From Sipunculus nudus (lineage: Eukaryota; Annelida; Sipuncula; Golfingiida; Sipunculidae), in the NCBI GenBank assembly GCA_026874595.1, contig CM049311.1, positions 69,545,453 through 69,609,452 of the forward strand: DNA of 64,000 nucleotides. The letters are read 5' to 3'. The notes under the pieces were generated by a model that was not told where the DNA came from, did not search any database, and saw nothing but the letters and a program-made list of their open reading frames with translations. The position numbers and the translations under genes were made by a program. Positions within the stretch are counted from its first letter, which is position 1. The number at the start of each line of letters is the position of its first letter. Shown piece after piece: positions 12,249 to 27,103 of this stretch.

Positions 12249-15200
12249 GATTTAATGAAAACAGTGCAGGTAATGAGAGGACCAGTTTCAGATTCCCTAC
12301 TATAATAAAAAAATATGACACTCCACTGAGGAATAAAATTCCATACACTTTAGTCTGGCAAAAGTAGTGAAGTCATAGTACTCATTTATAAAATTAATCT
12401 TCATGACCAATGTAAGATACCAGTCTACAGCCCACCCCTGATTTAATGTTGGTTTTAAGTATTTTAACCTTCTGAACATGCTAATCTTGTGAGCCAAGAA
12501 AAAAAAAGTCATCATGCTACATTCCAAATATAGCAATGGGTTTTACTTCATGTTGGCCTAGCTGCAGTGGTTAATCTAGGATAAATGACATTTGATTTTT
12601 CTATACTCTCCTGTAGTATGTAAAGCCTGCAGAGATTGTGGTGTGACTGGGAGGGGGCAGTCATATAAAACAGCTTTTATGGCATCACACACATTGTTAA
12701 TAATTTAAAACCTTGGACTTGAAGCTTTCTTATGGCACTGGTACTTTGCAATTTACAGTGAAGCAGTATTTTTACAATGCTTCTACACCATATATTTTAT
12801 ATAAATTTAGAATGATGTACTTATGTGTAAATGCAGACATTTTCTATTGTTCATTAAGTTTTACCTAATGAAATTTATTGTCCTTTTAAGTGACTCGAGA
12901 TTACCAGATGCCATTGATCCAGCCGAGCAAAAGGTGAGAGCATGTCAGCTGATTTAAATGTTCATTTTATGCTGTGACAAGCAGTCTCAATATTGTGGTA
13001 TGGAAAATAGTGTGATTATAGATAAAATATTGATATTTGTATGACAGTAGAACTTGTAAACCTGAATTAAATAACCATGGTTGAGCCATATTGAAGGAAG
13101 TGTTGCATTTCATATTTACAGCAGTTACATATGAGTATATAGCAAAGATTAGCTGGGATGGCTTATAGATTCACTTCAAATACCCTGATAGAATCTTTAA
13201 TTTTTTGTGTAAAATGTTTTAATGAAAGCTGCATGTTTTCTGGCATCAATTCTTGTAAGAGACTTCAGTTATCCAATTAGTCCACATGCTGCCATTGAAA
13301 TACAGTGAAATCTTATTTTTTCCAACTCCCTTAAATAGAATACCCTGCAGTATCAAAGTAAAATGCTTAACATTTCTGCACACTTTTAATTTTTCTTGGG
13401 GAAAAAAAATTCTTGTGTGAAACCTTAAATTGGTTAAGGTTTTATGTTGGTCCATTAGACTTTAAGGCATAATTTTTATTGTATAGTTTATTAAAATGAT
13501 TTTGTACATGTTTCTTCATTGTAGAATATTTTATTTATTTTATATTACTATCAGGCTCAGCTGGTTGAGATGGAAAGAGAGAAGAAATGGGTGAAAATGC
13601 TCAAAAACTGGGATAAATATTACCCAGGAGAAAAGGTATGTTACAGTGATAATTATTAGCTGGCAGCTTAACTGTGCATAGCTGGCTGAATATAGTCCTT
13701 TGCCTTTCTTTTCATTAATACCGGTAGATACATGTGCATTGTAAGGTTTTAGGTGAAAAGTCAGAACTGATGATGAAAGATGATTTCAATTTTAAATCAT
13801 TCAATTTAGCCTAAAATAATATGAAGAGCATGCATTTTAATTTTAGTTTTGTGATTAGTCCTAACACAATTACATTTTGTGACACTGAATGTTTCAGCAT
13901 TGTATGCAGTGTTTGAAACATTGGCTGTTAACTGTTGTATTTGCTGGATAATATGCAGTCACTGATGTCACTGAAAGATGGTTTTTCACAAACATTTAAA
14001 ATTATGAATTTTCATGTTAGCTCTTGTTTTCTCAGTATTTACATTTATTAACTTTAGGCATACCTTTTTTGTTGTTATCTGAATATTGAAGCCAGAGATG
14101 ATATGCATTACTTTCTGGCAAACAAAATCAAATAAAATTCAGTGTCTTCTGGTAATTTTATGATAATATTATTGTACATATTTTAGCTTTACATATAACT
14201 TTCGTTTAAAGATATCACAACACATTATACAGATATATTCATATTCAAAATGTGGCAGTAGTGATATGAAAATGCTTTTAACTTGTACCAGTGTATACAG
14301 TGTTATCTATTTATGGGTTCTCACTGTTCTGTAACATAAATCAGTCTTTGTAATATTAATATATACACAGATATCCATCTGTGTATTCTGTGATATATAT
14401 AAATTTTGTGATATAAATATTGTCTCCATTTGTTGCAGGTGGCAAGGCGTATTTACAAAGGCATTCCAAACAGTATCCGTGGTGAAGCATGGTCAAAATT
14501 GCTCGACCTCAAACAGCACAAAGCTGAACAGGAAGGCGTGTATGAGGTAAGGTACAAGTCTATTTCAGAGGAATTGCTCCAGCTCTAGAAAATGTAAAAC
14601 ATGTTTCGTTATATTATCATATAAAACATTTGCTTATTGAAAATGTATAAATGTAGTTTTGCATAAAGTAACCCATTTCCTGGAGGGAAAATTGCTTTTT
14701 TTTCACAAATAAAAAACAATGTATGATTTGTGATGTATTTAAAAGCTATCAGCACATCCTTGTTGAGCACTGTCAACAGTGATGTCAGCCACAGGAAAAA
14801 AAAAACACCTGTAACTAAAAACTCTAGGTCCCAGCCAAAGCTTGACATTTCTGACATTGTAAGCACCATATTTTTAGGAAAGAATGAAAACATGTTTTTC
14901 TAAGTTAATGTCATTTCAAATTTTTTTATATGATGTCACTATTTGCAACATCAATCCCATCAGGGCACAGTATCTCTTTGGAATGTGTTCAGATCACATA
15001 ACAAACCCACATGGTAATATGTTTACCTGACCTCATTGCCAGTAAAGGAATGTTGAAGGTATATTCAAAGGGTACACACTTATTGTTGATTATAAAGCTT
15101 CATGTCTGTTCAACAAAGCCCAGAGGATAATTTTAAGGACAGAAGACTTTAAAAAAACTTGACCGAGAGCCCTATTGTAATTGTGAAGTCACAAGTCTTG

Positions 15201-18200
15201 TTTCATAGGGACATGTCAGAGCTTGGTGGATATGGAGAGATCCCTAATCTATGCAGCAACATCAGGTCAAAGCTTAGCAAATTGTAATGTCATGATAATT
15301 GTGACAAGCTTGATTCACATGTCTCTTATTTCTCTATCATTTGCTTTTGGAATTTTTTCTCTGTCAAAAAACATTTGGTTTTGTTGTGACCAGGACATGA
15401 AGCAGAAGGCCAGACTGTACTCCCCTGATGTCAGGCAGATCGACCTGGACGTCAATCGTACCTACAGAAACCACATAATGTTCAGGGAGAGATACGGAAT
15501 CAAGTATGTGCTTCTGATAATACATATCATCCATTGCACCTCCAAGTGTTAGAGAAACCTTGGTTGCTGAAACAGATTTCTGTGTAGTGGATCCTCAGGA
15601 ATTATTATCAGATGACAAATTTCTCAATAAGTTTGATTTGTATGCAGTTTGAATAAGGAATTCACTTGGCTGGGATAATAAGAGTGACAATATAAAATAG
15701 TGAGAAATTGTTTGAATTAAATTACAGATGGTGCATGCATGATGTTGTTGCTATTGATTATATCTGTACACAGTACTCTTCATCATACATTTAAGTTCAC
15801 AGAGGGATAAATTTCCCCATGCATTTTTGCTTGTGCTGTCATTATTCTGTACTAGTATGTTACCCATTCTCGGGTTGGGAAAAGTAATAAGTTCAGGTTT
15901 TCATGGGCTTAGTAGACATGGGCTGAGTTTACTGGTGTAGTTTTCTGATAGATGGTACAGTAAAATAAATCATTAAATAATATTGTAATCCTCCTTATCT
16001 ATGGGAAAATATGCAAAATGAACCCCCTCCCCCCCTCCCAGTAAAACATTCAGCATCGTCAAGACCAAAAATTAGTTTTCTGATTTGTGAGGGAGTTGTG
16101 TGACAACTGTTGTGTGTGGCCACGATCAGTTATATTGTAGGCTTTGCATGGTTAGTAACACCAATAAGTGAATATATACTTGCTGCCCTTTGGTTTGCAG
16201 ACAGGAATCTAAAGTTGCTGATACACAGAAATCCTAGAGTGATTTATACATTTAATTATTTCTAGATACTTAAAATTCATTTGTATGTATATATGTCAAA
16301 TTTCCATTAAAATTAGTAAATTAGATCCTTAATTCTTTCAGACATGCACATCTGGAAACAAGTCCAAAAAAGTTCTATTTGGAAAATTACTCTTTATCTG
16401 TTTCATGAAAGGGAATTATTCAATTACAATTCACTCACTTGTTTTTTTCAAAACACTAATGGAATATGACTTGCCTTTGGCAGCCATAAACAAAGTTGGC
16501 CCTGGAATACTCACAATTAAACATCAGAACATTGATTTATATCAGAGAAAGCCTAAATTCTCCAGTCCCTACGTTAAAGGCCTCAGGGGAAATCATGTGT
16601 GATTTATTGTCAGATAAAAATGAGGAATATGTCTTCCTGAGGCATATGGAAAATAAGGTCATCCATCAGAATTCACCTGTTGTTTCTAAATATGGAACCT
16701 GTGTTGTGTAAAACTACCAGACAAGCATTGTACAAGGAACAGACTATGTTGAGTGGATCCCAGCTGATTTTTTCGGGGCTATTTCAGCCATGATCTTAGC
16801 TACTACTATAAATAACTCATTACTGTTCATGTGGCAAATCAAACTGTATGGAGATTGATACCTTTAACTCCTTCATTTGATTAGATATCTCATATGCAGC
16901 TTACTAATAGTCGGAAAAGTCGGAAATGGTTTCATAGCTTATACAATTAAGTCATTTTTTCACTAAAATTAAGATTTTAGATATGTGTTGTTTGATGTAT
17001 TCTTTTAATGTTTCGTGAAAGACATATTATAACCTCAACTTAAATTCACATGTTTTAAACACATTAAATTGTTTCTTTACTTGACCAGCAACTTGCTTTG
17101 GTTCACACTGGAGTCTTTCTTTATTTGACATGCAGAATGCTTTGTTCTACAATGAATTGTTTCTTCATTTTTCAGACAACAAAGTTTGTCCCTGCTTTAT
17201 TGTTTCTTTACTTGACTTGCACCAGGCATTGTGACTAACTGAACTGGTTCTTTACTTTACAGGCAGCAAGCTTTGTTTCACATTTTGGCAGCCTATTCCA
17301 TATACAACACAGAATGCGGTTACTGCCAGGGAATGAGTCAAATTGCTGCCTTGCTACTTATGTATTTGAATGAAGAGGATGCCTTCTGGGCCCTCTCAGC
17401 ACTCCTCAGCAACAAGAAACATGGCATGCATGGTAAGACCACACTTGTTGTGAATTTTGTATTTTTCCATATATTTTATTTTACTGGTAATATTTAGTCT
17501 CATAATATAATAATTTGCTCCAACATTATTATCTAGAAAAGAAATCAATGATTTAACAAAAATGTCATATTTGTGTATATGTGTCTTTCTTTGTCTTTCT
17601 TTTTCTACATATAAATTTATGTGTGTGTGTGTTCTTTTGCTTCAGAGCTTGTGAGTTAATGTCTAGGATTACTTTCATGATGTATTTTTGCGTCATGATT
17701 TTTTTAGGTCAGCTGACTGTGAGTCAACTGAGGTGTAGGAATGGTGCTTTGTCCATTGCCCAGCCTGACGGCCAGCTGTCCGTTAGCAGGGCACAAATCG
17801 TAACTGCTGGTCCTAGAAACTTCTAAGTGAACATCCAAGGAGGTCAATAAAAAATCTTGGAAACTCAAATTAGGTCACTGTGACCTATATCTTCGAGCTA
17901 TGGGGCTTGAAAGTACCCCCCAGAATAATCAAAAATACAAAACCTCCAATATCTTGATAATTAATGCATGGATTGTCATGAATCTTGCCTTGAATATTGA
18001 CCATGACTAGTTTTGTCAGTTCCGAAAAGTGGTGGCACTACCTGTATTTTTAGCGAACCTGTGAGCTTATGCAATGGTGTGGCGTCGGCCGTCATCTGTA
18101 CGTTTACCCATACTATATTGAAAATGGCAAGAGTTAGCATCACGAAATTTTATGCAAAAATTTAGTCATCTAAAAAACTCTATCGGATTTTGCTTATTTT

Positions 18201-21200
18201 TTGGCTAACTGCATTTTCTTAAATTTTATGGGGAAAAAGCTAAAAAAAGCTTTAAAAATCTTCTTCTCTTAAACTGTTCAGCCAAATTGTCCAATATTTC
18301 ACAGAAATGATTCCTTGAACAATCTCTCTCAAGTTTGTTCGAATGGTTTAAGTTCGGTGATTTTTGGCCGAGTTACAGGAAGTTTGAACTTAGTCATCTG
18401 TCCAAAAAAGCATACTAAAATTACAATCTCAGAACGGCTGGAGCTATCATCACCAAATTTTATGCTTGTGTTGGTCACGAGTCATATCTGAAGTTGAGGT
18501 ATTGGTGGTGCCACCTGCATCGGCCTTTTTTGTACGGGGGTCATCAGTGCCTATATCATACTGACAGCTACAAAAAACTTCTTCTCTGAAACATTTTGGC
18601 CAAATTGTTTAATATCTCACAGAAATGATCCTAGGGTAGTGCTTTTTTAAGTTTGTTCAAATGGTCTCAGTTCAGTGACTTTTGGCTGAGTTATAGGAAG
18701 CTGAATTTAGTCATATGCCATAACAGCCCATTTAAGCTCAGTGGCTACAGAGATCTTCTTCTCAAAAACCACTGGGCCAAATTCTTAAATCTCACACATT
18801 AATTATCCTTAGATGTTAATAATTCAAATTTGTTCAAATGGTTGTGGTTCAGTGATTTTTGGCTGAGTTATGGGAAGCTTAATTTAGCCATTTTTCTGTA
18901 TTTTCGCTTATGAGTTATAAACCTGCAAAGCATTTTTTGACTGATGCCACCGAGGCCAATTTGTTTAATATTTTACAAGAATAATTCCCTGAATAATTCT
19001 TATAATAATTGTCTTTTATGGTTCCAAAGAATGAATTTGGCTGAATGATAAAGATTGAATTGAGTCATTTTACGATATATGTTAGCTGTGTGGAGCAGAT
19101 ACATCCAGCCTGGAACCAGTTTATCAGCATCCGTTACATCATGCCTCTAGACATTTAGATTTCAGGTTATCTATGGTTAATATAGACAAGAATTTTTTTT
19201 AAAAGCTTTTAAAAAATGTAGATTTATGATTCTAGATATTCCTCATGCCAGGCAATGTTTACAATCACAGGTATACAACTCTCTGTGGATATATGAAGAT
19301 GGCTGTACATGGATTATAAATAATTGGTATCCATACCTAATTTAAATCAAGATTTTGCCATCAGTGAGATGTATCTGTATTATAATTTTGCATTTAATAT
19401 GCACCTGTAGTAATATTTAGCGAACCTGTGAGCTAATGCGATGGTGTGGTGGCCTTCTTAGTCTGTTGTCTGTACCTTAACCCATACTTGAAAATGACTG
19501 GAGCTAGCATCATGAAATTTAATGCAAAAAAATTAGCCATCTGAAAAACTCTGCATTTTCTTAGATTTTATAGAGAAAAAGCTAAAAAATCTTTAAAAAT
19601 TTTCTCCTCTATAACACTCAAGCCAAATTTTTCAATATTTCACAGAAATACCATCTCTCTCAAGTTTGTTCAAATGGTTCAAGTTTGGTGAATTGTGGCC
19701 GAGTTACAGGAAGTTGAACTTAGTCATCTGTCCAAAAAAGCATACAAAAATGACAATCTCAGAAACGGCCAGAGCTATCGTCACCAAATTTTATGCCAGC
19801 GTTGGTCACATGAGTCATATATGAAATTCAGGTGTTGGTGGTGCCACCTGCATTGACTTTTTTTGTACGGGGTCATTGGTCATCTATACATTAACCATGA
19901 TTTCTCAGGAATAGCAGGAGCTACCTTCCCCAGATTTTATGCAATAATCTGTCACATATCAAATGTTGTGGGATTCAGCTTTTTTTTTGCTAGTAGTTGT
20001 TTTGACCAACAACATAACAAGAAACTATAAATTAATAATTTTTTATTGGTTTTTAATAACAAATTAAAGAAAATTTAATAGAAAAGGAATTTGTTAGTTG
20101 TTTAGTAACAGGAAACTAACTTGCAGTTACTGATGATGTAAGAATCTTGTATGGATAGAATGTCAAGTATTCCAAAGAACACCATGCAGTCACCTTTGGT
20201 ATTTCAGTTCAATTTTTTAATGATAACAAAAATAAATCATATTATTCATTACTAATCATTAGGGATCATATGAAGGAAATTAATCAGTTGCTGTTTGGGA
20301 CGCCCCCTGGACGCCTGGCACAAAACTCATATGCTGTATTCATAAGCCAGGATAACGCACGATGGACTCACCGTCATAATGCAATTTTCCCTGCTAATTA
20401 TTTGCGTTAAATATCTATGCCACGCCATTCAACACATTTCCATATTGTTCAGGGACACCCCTACCGTAAAGTTGATAATTTTTTATTTATTTACATGGGA
20501 ATTTCTCGTGAATATTATTTAAATTCTAATTAGGACTCTGTTGGCAAGCTGATTGGTTGAAATGAGTCGGCAAGTGACACAAGGTCCGCCAACAAGCGCA
20601 ATGTTTCAACTGACCGTGCCGGGTTGTTATGACAATAACTCCTATAAAACTTCCACAAAATATTGGTATCTATCTAAATTATTATCTTTTTGTACTTAAA
20701 ATGTGAATATTTCTCATTCCTAAAGCCATTTATGTGTTTATGATGTCTGTTATGAAGGTTGAGCGATGTCACAAATTTTCAAGTTGGCAGCCGTCGGACT
20801 TGCCGCTCGATAGACCTCGTGCTTTGACAAATCTCAGAATATGTTTTGAACAAAATAAATATGAAAAGATGTTCAATAAAGTTTACTGACTGAAATTCGA
20901 GAATGTTTATTATGTCTTAAGATAAAAAAAACGTCCGACATTGTTTTGACACTGTTAACCATCATGCACTTCCAAGGGGGTTCCCCGAAAAGAACTGTCA
21001 CCGGGCGACAAAACGGGAAATACACGCTTTACCGGGAGTACCAAACGATCCAAGTTAACATTACAAAGGTTGAAATACATATATAAATATATACCATTCT
21101 GGTGGACTTCTGGCTACTTTCATAGGGTTTTATACATATTTAATGGATAAATGTGTCAGTTTATATTTTTTATCACCTTTCTTTGAAGTTCACCTGGTCT

Positions 21201-24200
21201 TAATTAGTTCTTCATACCTGAACAGGTTGGCAATTGCAATTTACCCTTATTTAAACCTACATGATATTTCATGTCAAATATACAAGTTTATTTTTTTTTT
21301 ATAAATTTCTTCGAACAAATCATATATTGTTTTGTCTAATTTATTTCAGAACTCCCAACCTATAATAAATTAAATAACCTTAATCATATTTCATTAACCT
21401 GTTTTACCTAGATCTTCCATGACAATACACCAGGTCTAGCGGATGATAATTCCATTATTGTTCCTAAATTCTACAATGTCTTCACTGGGATATACTATAG
21501 ACATTCATGTACAAATATGCTAAAACAATAAAGACAATATACTTACCTGAATTTACCTAATTTACCTGGTTCTACTAATAGATATATGTAAAATTTATGA
21601 TTGGTTAAGTCATTAGCCTCATGCTTGGTATCTCTGTAATATGTGTTCAAATTCCATAAGGATCCACCAAAAATTGATCACATTATCGATCATAACATTA
21701 ATGTACAGTTTGTCAAAATTGAAAGTGTGAGAAACCTAGAATTAATCTGAACAGTAAGGGGGGTGTTTTGTGACAACCAAATACAAACAGTAAAGGGTTA
21801 ATGAAAGACAAAAATGCATTTGATAATATAAATCTAGATTCCTACTGTGTCTAGTGTGTAGATTGATGTGAAAGTAGTCCAAAGTGAATATATTACATTT
21901 ATTTTTTATGCCCCCGCCACAAAGTGGCCGGGGCATATAGTTTTACCCATGTCCGTCATTCCGTCATTCAGAAATCAAACAGTTGTACAGACTTTTTTCG
22001 CAATGCCTGCAGATATTGGCCTGATTTTTGGTGTGTACGCAGATAATGACCAGTTACAGATCGAGTTCGCGTTTCGTCCCGGTTGACCTACTTTTGACCG
22101 TTTTACGGCTCCTAAACTTAGAAAATTTCATGAAAAATAGAAATTTTCATGACAAATACACATGTACGGACTTTTTTTCACAATGCCTGCAGATATTGGC
22201 CTGATTTTTGGTGTGTTGGCAGATAATGACCAGTTACAGATCGAGTTCGTGTTTCGTCCTGGTTGAGCTATTTTTGACCGTTTTACAGCTCTTAAACTTA
22301 GAAAATTTCATGAAAAATAGAAATTTTCATGACAAATACACATGTACGGACTTTTTTCGCAATGCCTGCAGATATTGGCCTGATTTTTGGTTTGTGGGCA
22401 GATAATGACCAGTTACAGATTGAGTTCGTGTTTCTTCCCCGTTGACCTACTTTTGACCGTTTTACGGCTCCTAAACTTAGAAAATTTCATGAAAAATAGA
22501 AATTTTCATGACAAATACACATGAACAGACTTTTTTTGGCAATGCCTGCAGATATTGGCCTGATTTTTGGTGTGTGGGCAGATAATGACCAGTTACAGAT
22601 CGAGTTTGCTTTTCGTCCCAACTGACCTACTTTTGACTGTTTTACGGCTCCTAAACTTAGAAAAATTCATGAAAAATAGAAATTTTCATGACAAATACAC
22701 ATGAACAGACTTTTTTTGGCAATGCCTGCAGATATTGGCCTGATTTTTGGTGTGTGGGCAGATAATGACCAGTTACAGATCGAGTTTGCTTTTCGTCCCA
22801 GTTGACCTACTTTTGACTGTTTTACGGCTCCTAAACTTAGAAAAATTCATGAAAAATAGAAATTTTCATGACAAATACACACGTACAGCCGTTTTTAGTC
22901 CTCAGCTCATAGGCTGATGGGCTATTTTCGTCACCCAAGCTGTCCATCTGTCCATCTGTCTGTCCGGTGTCTGTCCGTCCGTCCGTTCCCCGTCTGTTAA
23001 CTTTTACATTGTGAGCGGGATATCACTAAAAGGATTCCCCGTTGGAATTTTATTTTATCAGTGAAAATGTATATCGATAAAATCTCATTCAAGTTTGAAG
23101 ATGGGTGACCTTGACCCATTTTTCTACATTTTAGAGCTGATTTTAGAAAAACACTTACAAGTTTATATCTCAGGAACCATTGTGTGGATTTTCACAAAAC
23201 TTACTATGATCATTGGGACTGATGGTCTGTATGTGCTGCACAATTTTGGTGGTGCCACCTGCAATTTCTGATTTTTTAATGAAATTTTATCGGATTTTTT
23301 TCAATTTTGGCCTTTTGTGCAGGATATCTCCAAAGGTATTCAACACAGGAACTTCATTTCTTCAGTGCTATTGCATTATATTTACAAAATCTTGGTCAAG
23401 TTCAAAGATGGGTGATCTTGACCTACTTTCAAGGTCACAGAGCTTAGTATAGAAAAAAACTTAGGAGCTTATTTCTCAGGAAGCATTTGGTGGATTGTTA
23501 TGAAACATGGTATATACCTCTCCAATTTAAATTTATAAATGATTATCAACTTTTGCTAATATTCTAGTTTTGCAATACAATGCTTACAGATACTGGCCTT
23601 ATGTTAGGTCTGTGGGCTCATGATGACCACTTACAGATCGAGTGCGCGTTTCGTCCCAGTTAACTTATTTTTCACCATATGACAGCAGGGATGTGCTCAG
23701 AAAAATTTGAGTGCCGGGCGGGCGGGCGGGCCGTGCACGTGAAATGGGGTTAAACTTTCATTTTTTATAGACGTGATTCGTGATATTTCAGCTGCATGAA
23801 TAAATCATTAGTAATACTAAAAGTATTATTAATTTCCAATATGCCGACAGCAATGCCGCCACTGAGAGCAAATTTGATTGTAAAAGTTAAAACACCGTGG
23901 TGAACTCATCTGTCAGTTCAGATTCTGTCGGTCAGGATTTGTTGAATACTTCCATATAATATGGGTATAAGAAAGGACCATATTCAGTTTTTCGCACTTA
24001 AAACCTGATACCAGACATTATATTCCACTTTTCTACGGCAGTTTGGCCTCATTAGGAGCTGTGACCTTACAAATGTATTCGAATATTTACGTCGATCATC
24101 AATTATATTCAATCAAACATCGTTTGGTGCGTCATATGATTTCATAGAAGCTGATATCAGCATTAGTCTTTTATACAGATACAAGGTGGCGCTACTATAG

Positions 24201-27071
24201 CAGCTACGTTCAGTTCTTTCGTACCAAATTTTATTCATCAACATTCACTTAATACGGCACATTTTGAAGAGTACCTTCTATTAAATATTCATTTTGGGCG
24301 CCACATGATGTCATCTAGTGTGGAAGACATGCACTTAGATATATTCGACAGGGGTCACTAATTGTAATACCGGTAAAACACCGCGAGATAAGCTTAAACG
24401 CTAGTATTTTTGTTCATGGCTTAAACAATTTAAAAATATTACTGCCGGGCGGGCATTGACACTTTCTAGTCAAGTGCCGGGCGGCAGAAAAGACTGCCGG
24501 GCGCACCCGCCCGGCGCCGCCCGGCGTGGGCACATCCCTGTGACAGATCCTGAACATAGAAAATTTCATGAAAGACAGAGATTTTCATGAAAAATGCACA
24601 TATATGGATTTTTTTTCACAATGCCTGCAGATACTGGCCTGATTTTTGGTGTGTTGCTTGATAATGACCCTTTACAGATTGGGTTTGCATTTTGCCCTTG
24701 TTGACCTACTTTTGACCATACAACACTTCCTGAACTTAAAAAATTTTTCAAAATTTAACAAATGTTTCTAATTTGCCCCAGGCGGGGGCATACGTGTCGT
24801 TCCGACACATCTAGTTTAAATATAAATAAAAGCCATAAAACCAGGTACTTATGATCATTATTTAAATTTGTGAATTTTGTATATTCTGGATTCTCAACAT
24901 CATTGTTTGGCTAAAACTGAATAAATACCAGACATGGTGCAAATACTTTGCAAATGTATTTGAATACGAATATGAATGATTATAAAATATCTCGCATAAG
25001 AATGGGAATTCAGGTAAAAATGAAAGTATTTGAATACAAGTGCAAATACTCTCAAAATGTATTCATGAACGCATTCATGAATATATTCTATAATATTATT
25101 TTAATAATCATTTCAATTATATTTAATTTTAAAAAAAATCATGATTCTCTTATTATTTTTAATAAAAATTATATTTGGCACAATATTTGTTATTTAATTT
25201 TAATATATAGTTAAACTCCTATTATATGTGCTGCTTATAAGTTATATGGCCAAGTCAAAATCTGTGTGACAATAGCACTCCATTTGTCAATAAAATAAAT
25301 GAAATCAATCCTCTTCCCTGTCTCCAAAGATACTATCAAAATCATACATAAGCTAAACGCCAACTACTCATAATAAAGCTTTTACTTATTACCACACAAA
25401 ACCAGCATGTGCCTCATTTCCAAATCATATTTTTTTTATCATAAATAACAGCTGAGCGCCGTGACCCATGGGTCCCTTGTTCATGTCAGTAATTACATCT
25501 AGTGTCCCAAAACCTGGTGTGTTTATTGATCACAAGTGGATGCCATATAGTTATTGCCCTGTCTGTCTGTTTGACTGTCTGTCTGTCCATCCGTCCATCA
25601 ACACAAATTTGTTTTCAGATGATAACTCCAGGTTGTATTGACACCTGGATCTCAAACTTGATTTACGTATGGCCCACCACTAAAGCAAGAACCTATATGA
25701 TTTTGGGGTCACAAGGTCAAAGGTCAGGGTCACAGGACTCACTTATTTTAAAAGATTATGGCTGCATTTTAAGCCAAGCTTTTTTCCCAAAACATTCCAT
25801 TTTGCGCATTTAGCTGACTTGCCTGTATGGTTAGAGCATAAATGAATTTGGGGTCCCATGGTCAAAGGTCAAGGTCACAGGGGCCATCTGTTCACAAATT
25901 AGTTTCCAGGTGATAACTCCAGTTTAGTTTGACATATTGGTTTCAAACTTAACTGTTTATACGACTCACCACTAAAGTAAGAACCATGTTAATTTTGGGG
26001 TCCAACGGTCAAAGGTCAAGGTCACAGGACTCATTTCTTTAAAAAGAATACATATGCATTTGAAGCCAAACTTTTCATCCCAAACCTTCTATCTTCATGA
26101 TATTGCTAACCTTCCAATAGGGGAAGTTTCTGTTCAGTTTTGGGGTCATGAAGTCAAAGGTCAAGGTCACAGTACCCACTTATTAAGAAAGATTTTGGAT
26201 GCATTTAAAGCCAAACTTTTCATCCCAAACCTTCCGTCTTGCACATATAGCTGAGCTGCCAATAGGGGAAAAACCTGATTGATTTGGGGGTCACAAGTAC
26301 AAAGGTCATGATCACAGGGGCCCATCTGTCCACATATTTGTTTCCGGATGATAACACCAGTTTGGTTTGAAATATTGGTTTCAAACTTGACTTATATATG
26401 GCCCACCACTATATTTAGAACTGTTGTTTCTGGGGTCATGAGATCGAAGGTCAAGGTCACAGGACCCACTACTTTAGAAAGATTTTGGACGCATTTTAAG
26501 CCAAACTTTTCATCTCAATCCTTCCATCATCAACATGTGGTGCACCTGCCAATAGGGGGAGTTTCCTTTTGATTTTGGGGTCACAAGTACAAAGGTTAAG
26601 GTCACAGGGCCCATCCATTCACAAATTAGTTTATGGATGGTAACTCCAGTTTGGATAGACAGGTTGGCTTCAAACTGATCACAGGACCAATATTTTGAAA
26701 AACCTCATAAACATATATCCTTATAGACAAATGCAGCTGAGGGTCGAGACCCATGGGTCCCTAGTTGTTAACGACTAATTAATTAGATCTGCTGTAATAT
26801 CTTGGTATTTTGACTTGAACAGATTTGTAAATTTTAATAAATTAAATTATAATTTTCTTTGCAGGATTTTTTATCCCCGGGTTTCCTAAGTTACTTAGGT
26901 TTCAGGAACACCATGACAGGCTCCTCAAGAAATTTTTGCCAAAAGTCAAGAAACAGTTGGTAAGTTTCCATTTCCGTATATTGTTATTTGTGAAGTGTTA
27001 CTCTTATTTTCTACATATCATTAAACCACACAGGAAATTGCTTATCTACCTGAAATATTGTATAATATAAA

Positions 27072-27103
<32 letters not shown>

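Larger units (their letters stand above)
21906..24815 (+). mobile_element. Family M repeat with two further insertions
   Basis: The left end TATGCCCCCGCCAC-AAA-GTGGCCGGGGCATA is a 14-bp hairpin with one mismatch. The right end has GGCGGGGGCAT, the inverse of ATGCCCCCGCC, then hairpin GTGTCG-TTC-CGACAC (24794-24808), then ATCTAG-TT. The paralogue at about 5260-5290 shows the empty site, T-run then TAAATATAAATAAAAG. It contains a 180-bp tandem array, a family D element and a GC-rich TIR element. Confidence 0.75.
19988..25481 (+). mobile_element. Family A-type segment, 5'-truncated, carrying nested insertions
   Basis: Paralogous to 2994-5947 of the outer A copy. It ends with the A-type 3' end: CAGCTGAGC (25449), palindrome GACCCATGGGTC, then CCTTGTT. 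Relative to its paralogue it carries a TTAA-flanked insertion (20284-21797) and a family M element (21906-24815). It lacks the nested A copy present in the paralogue, so it serves as the empty site for that insertion. Confidence 0.6.

Noticed and set aside
15223-15552. 109-codon ORF spanning TBC exon 5
   Set aside because: Same frame as exon 5 extended into introns; only 15394-15503 is coding.
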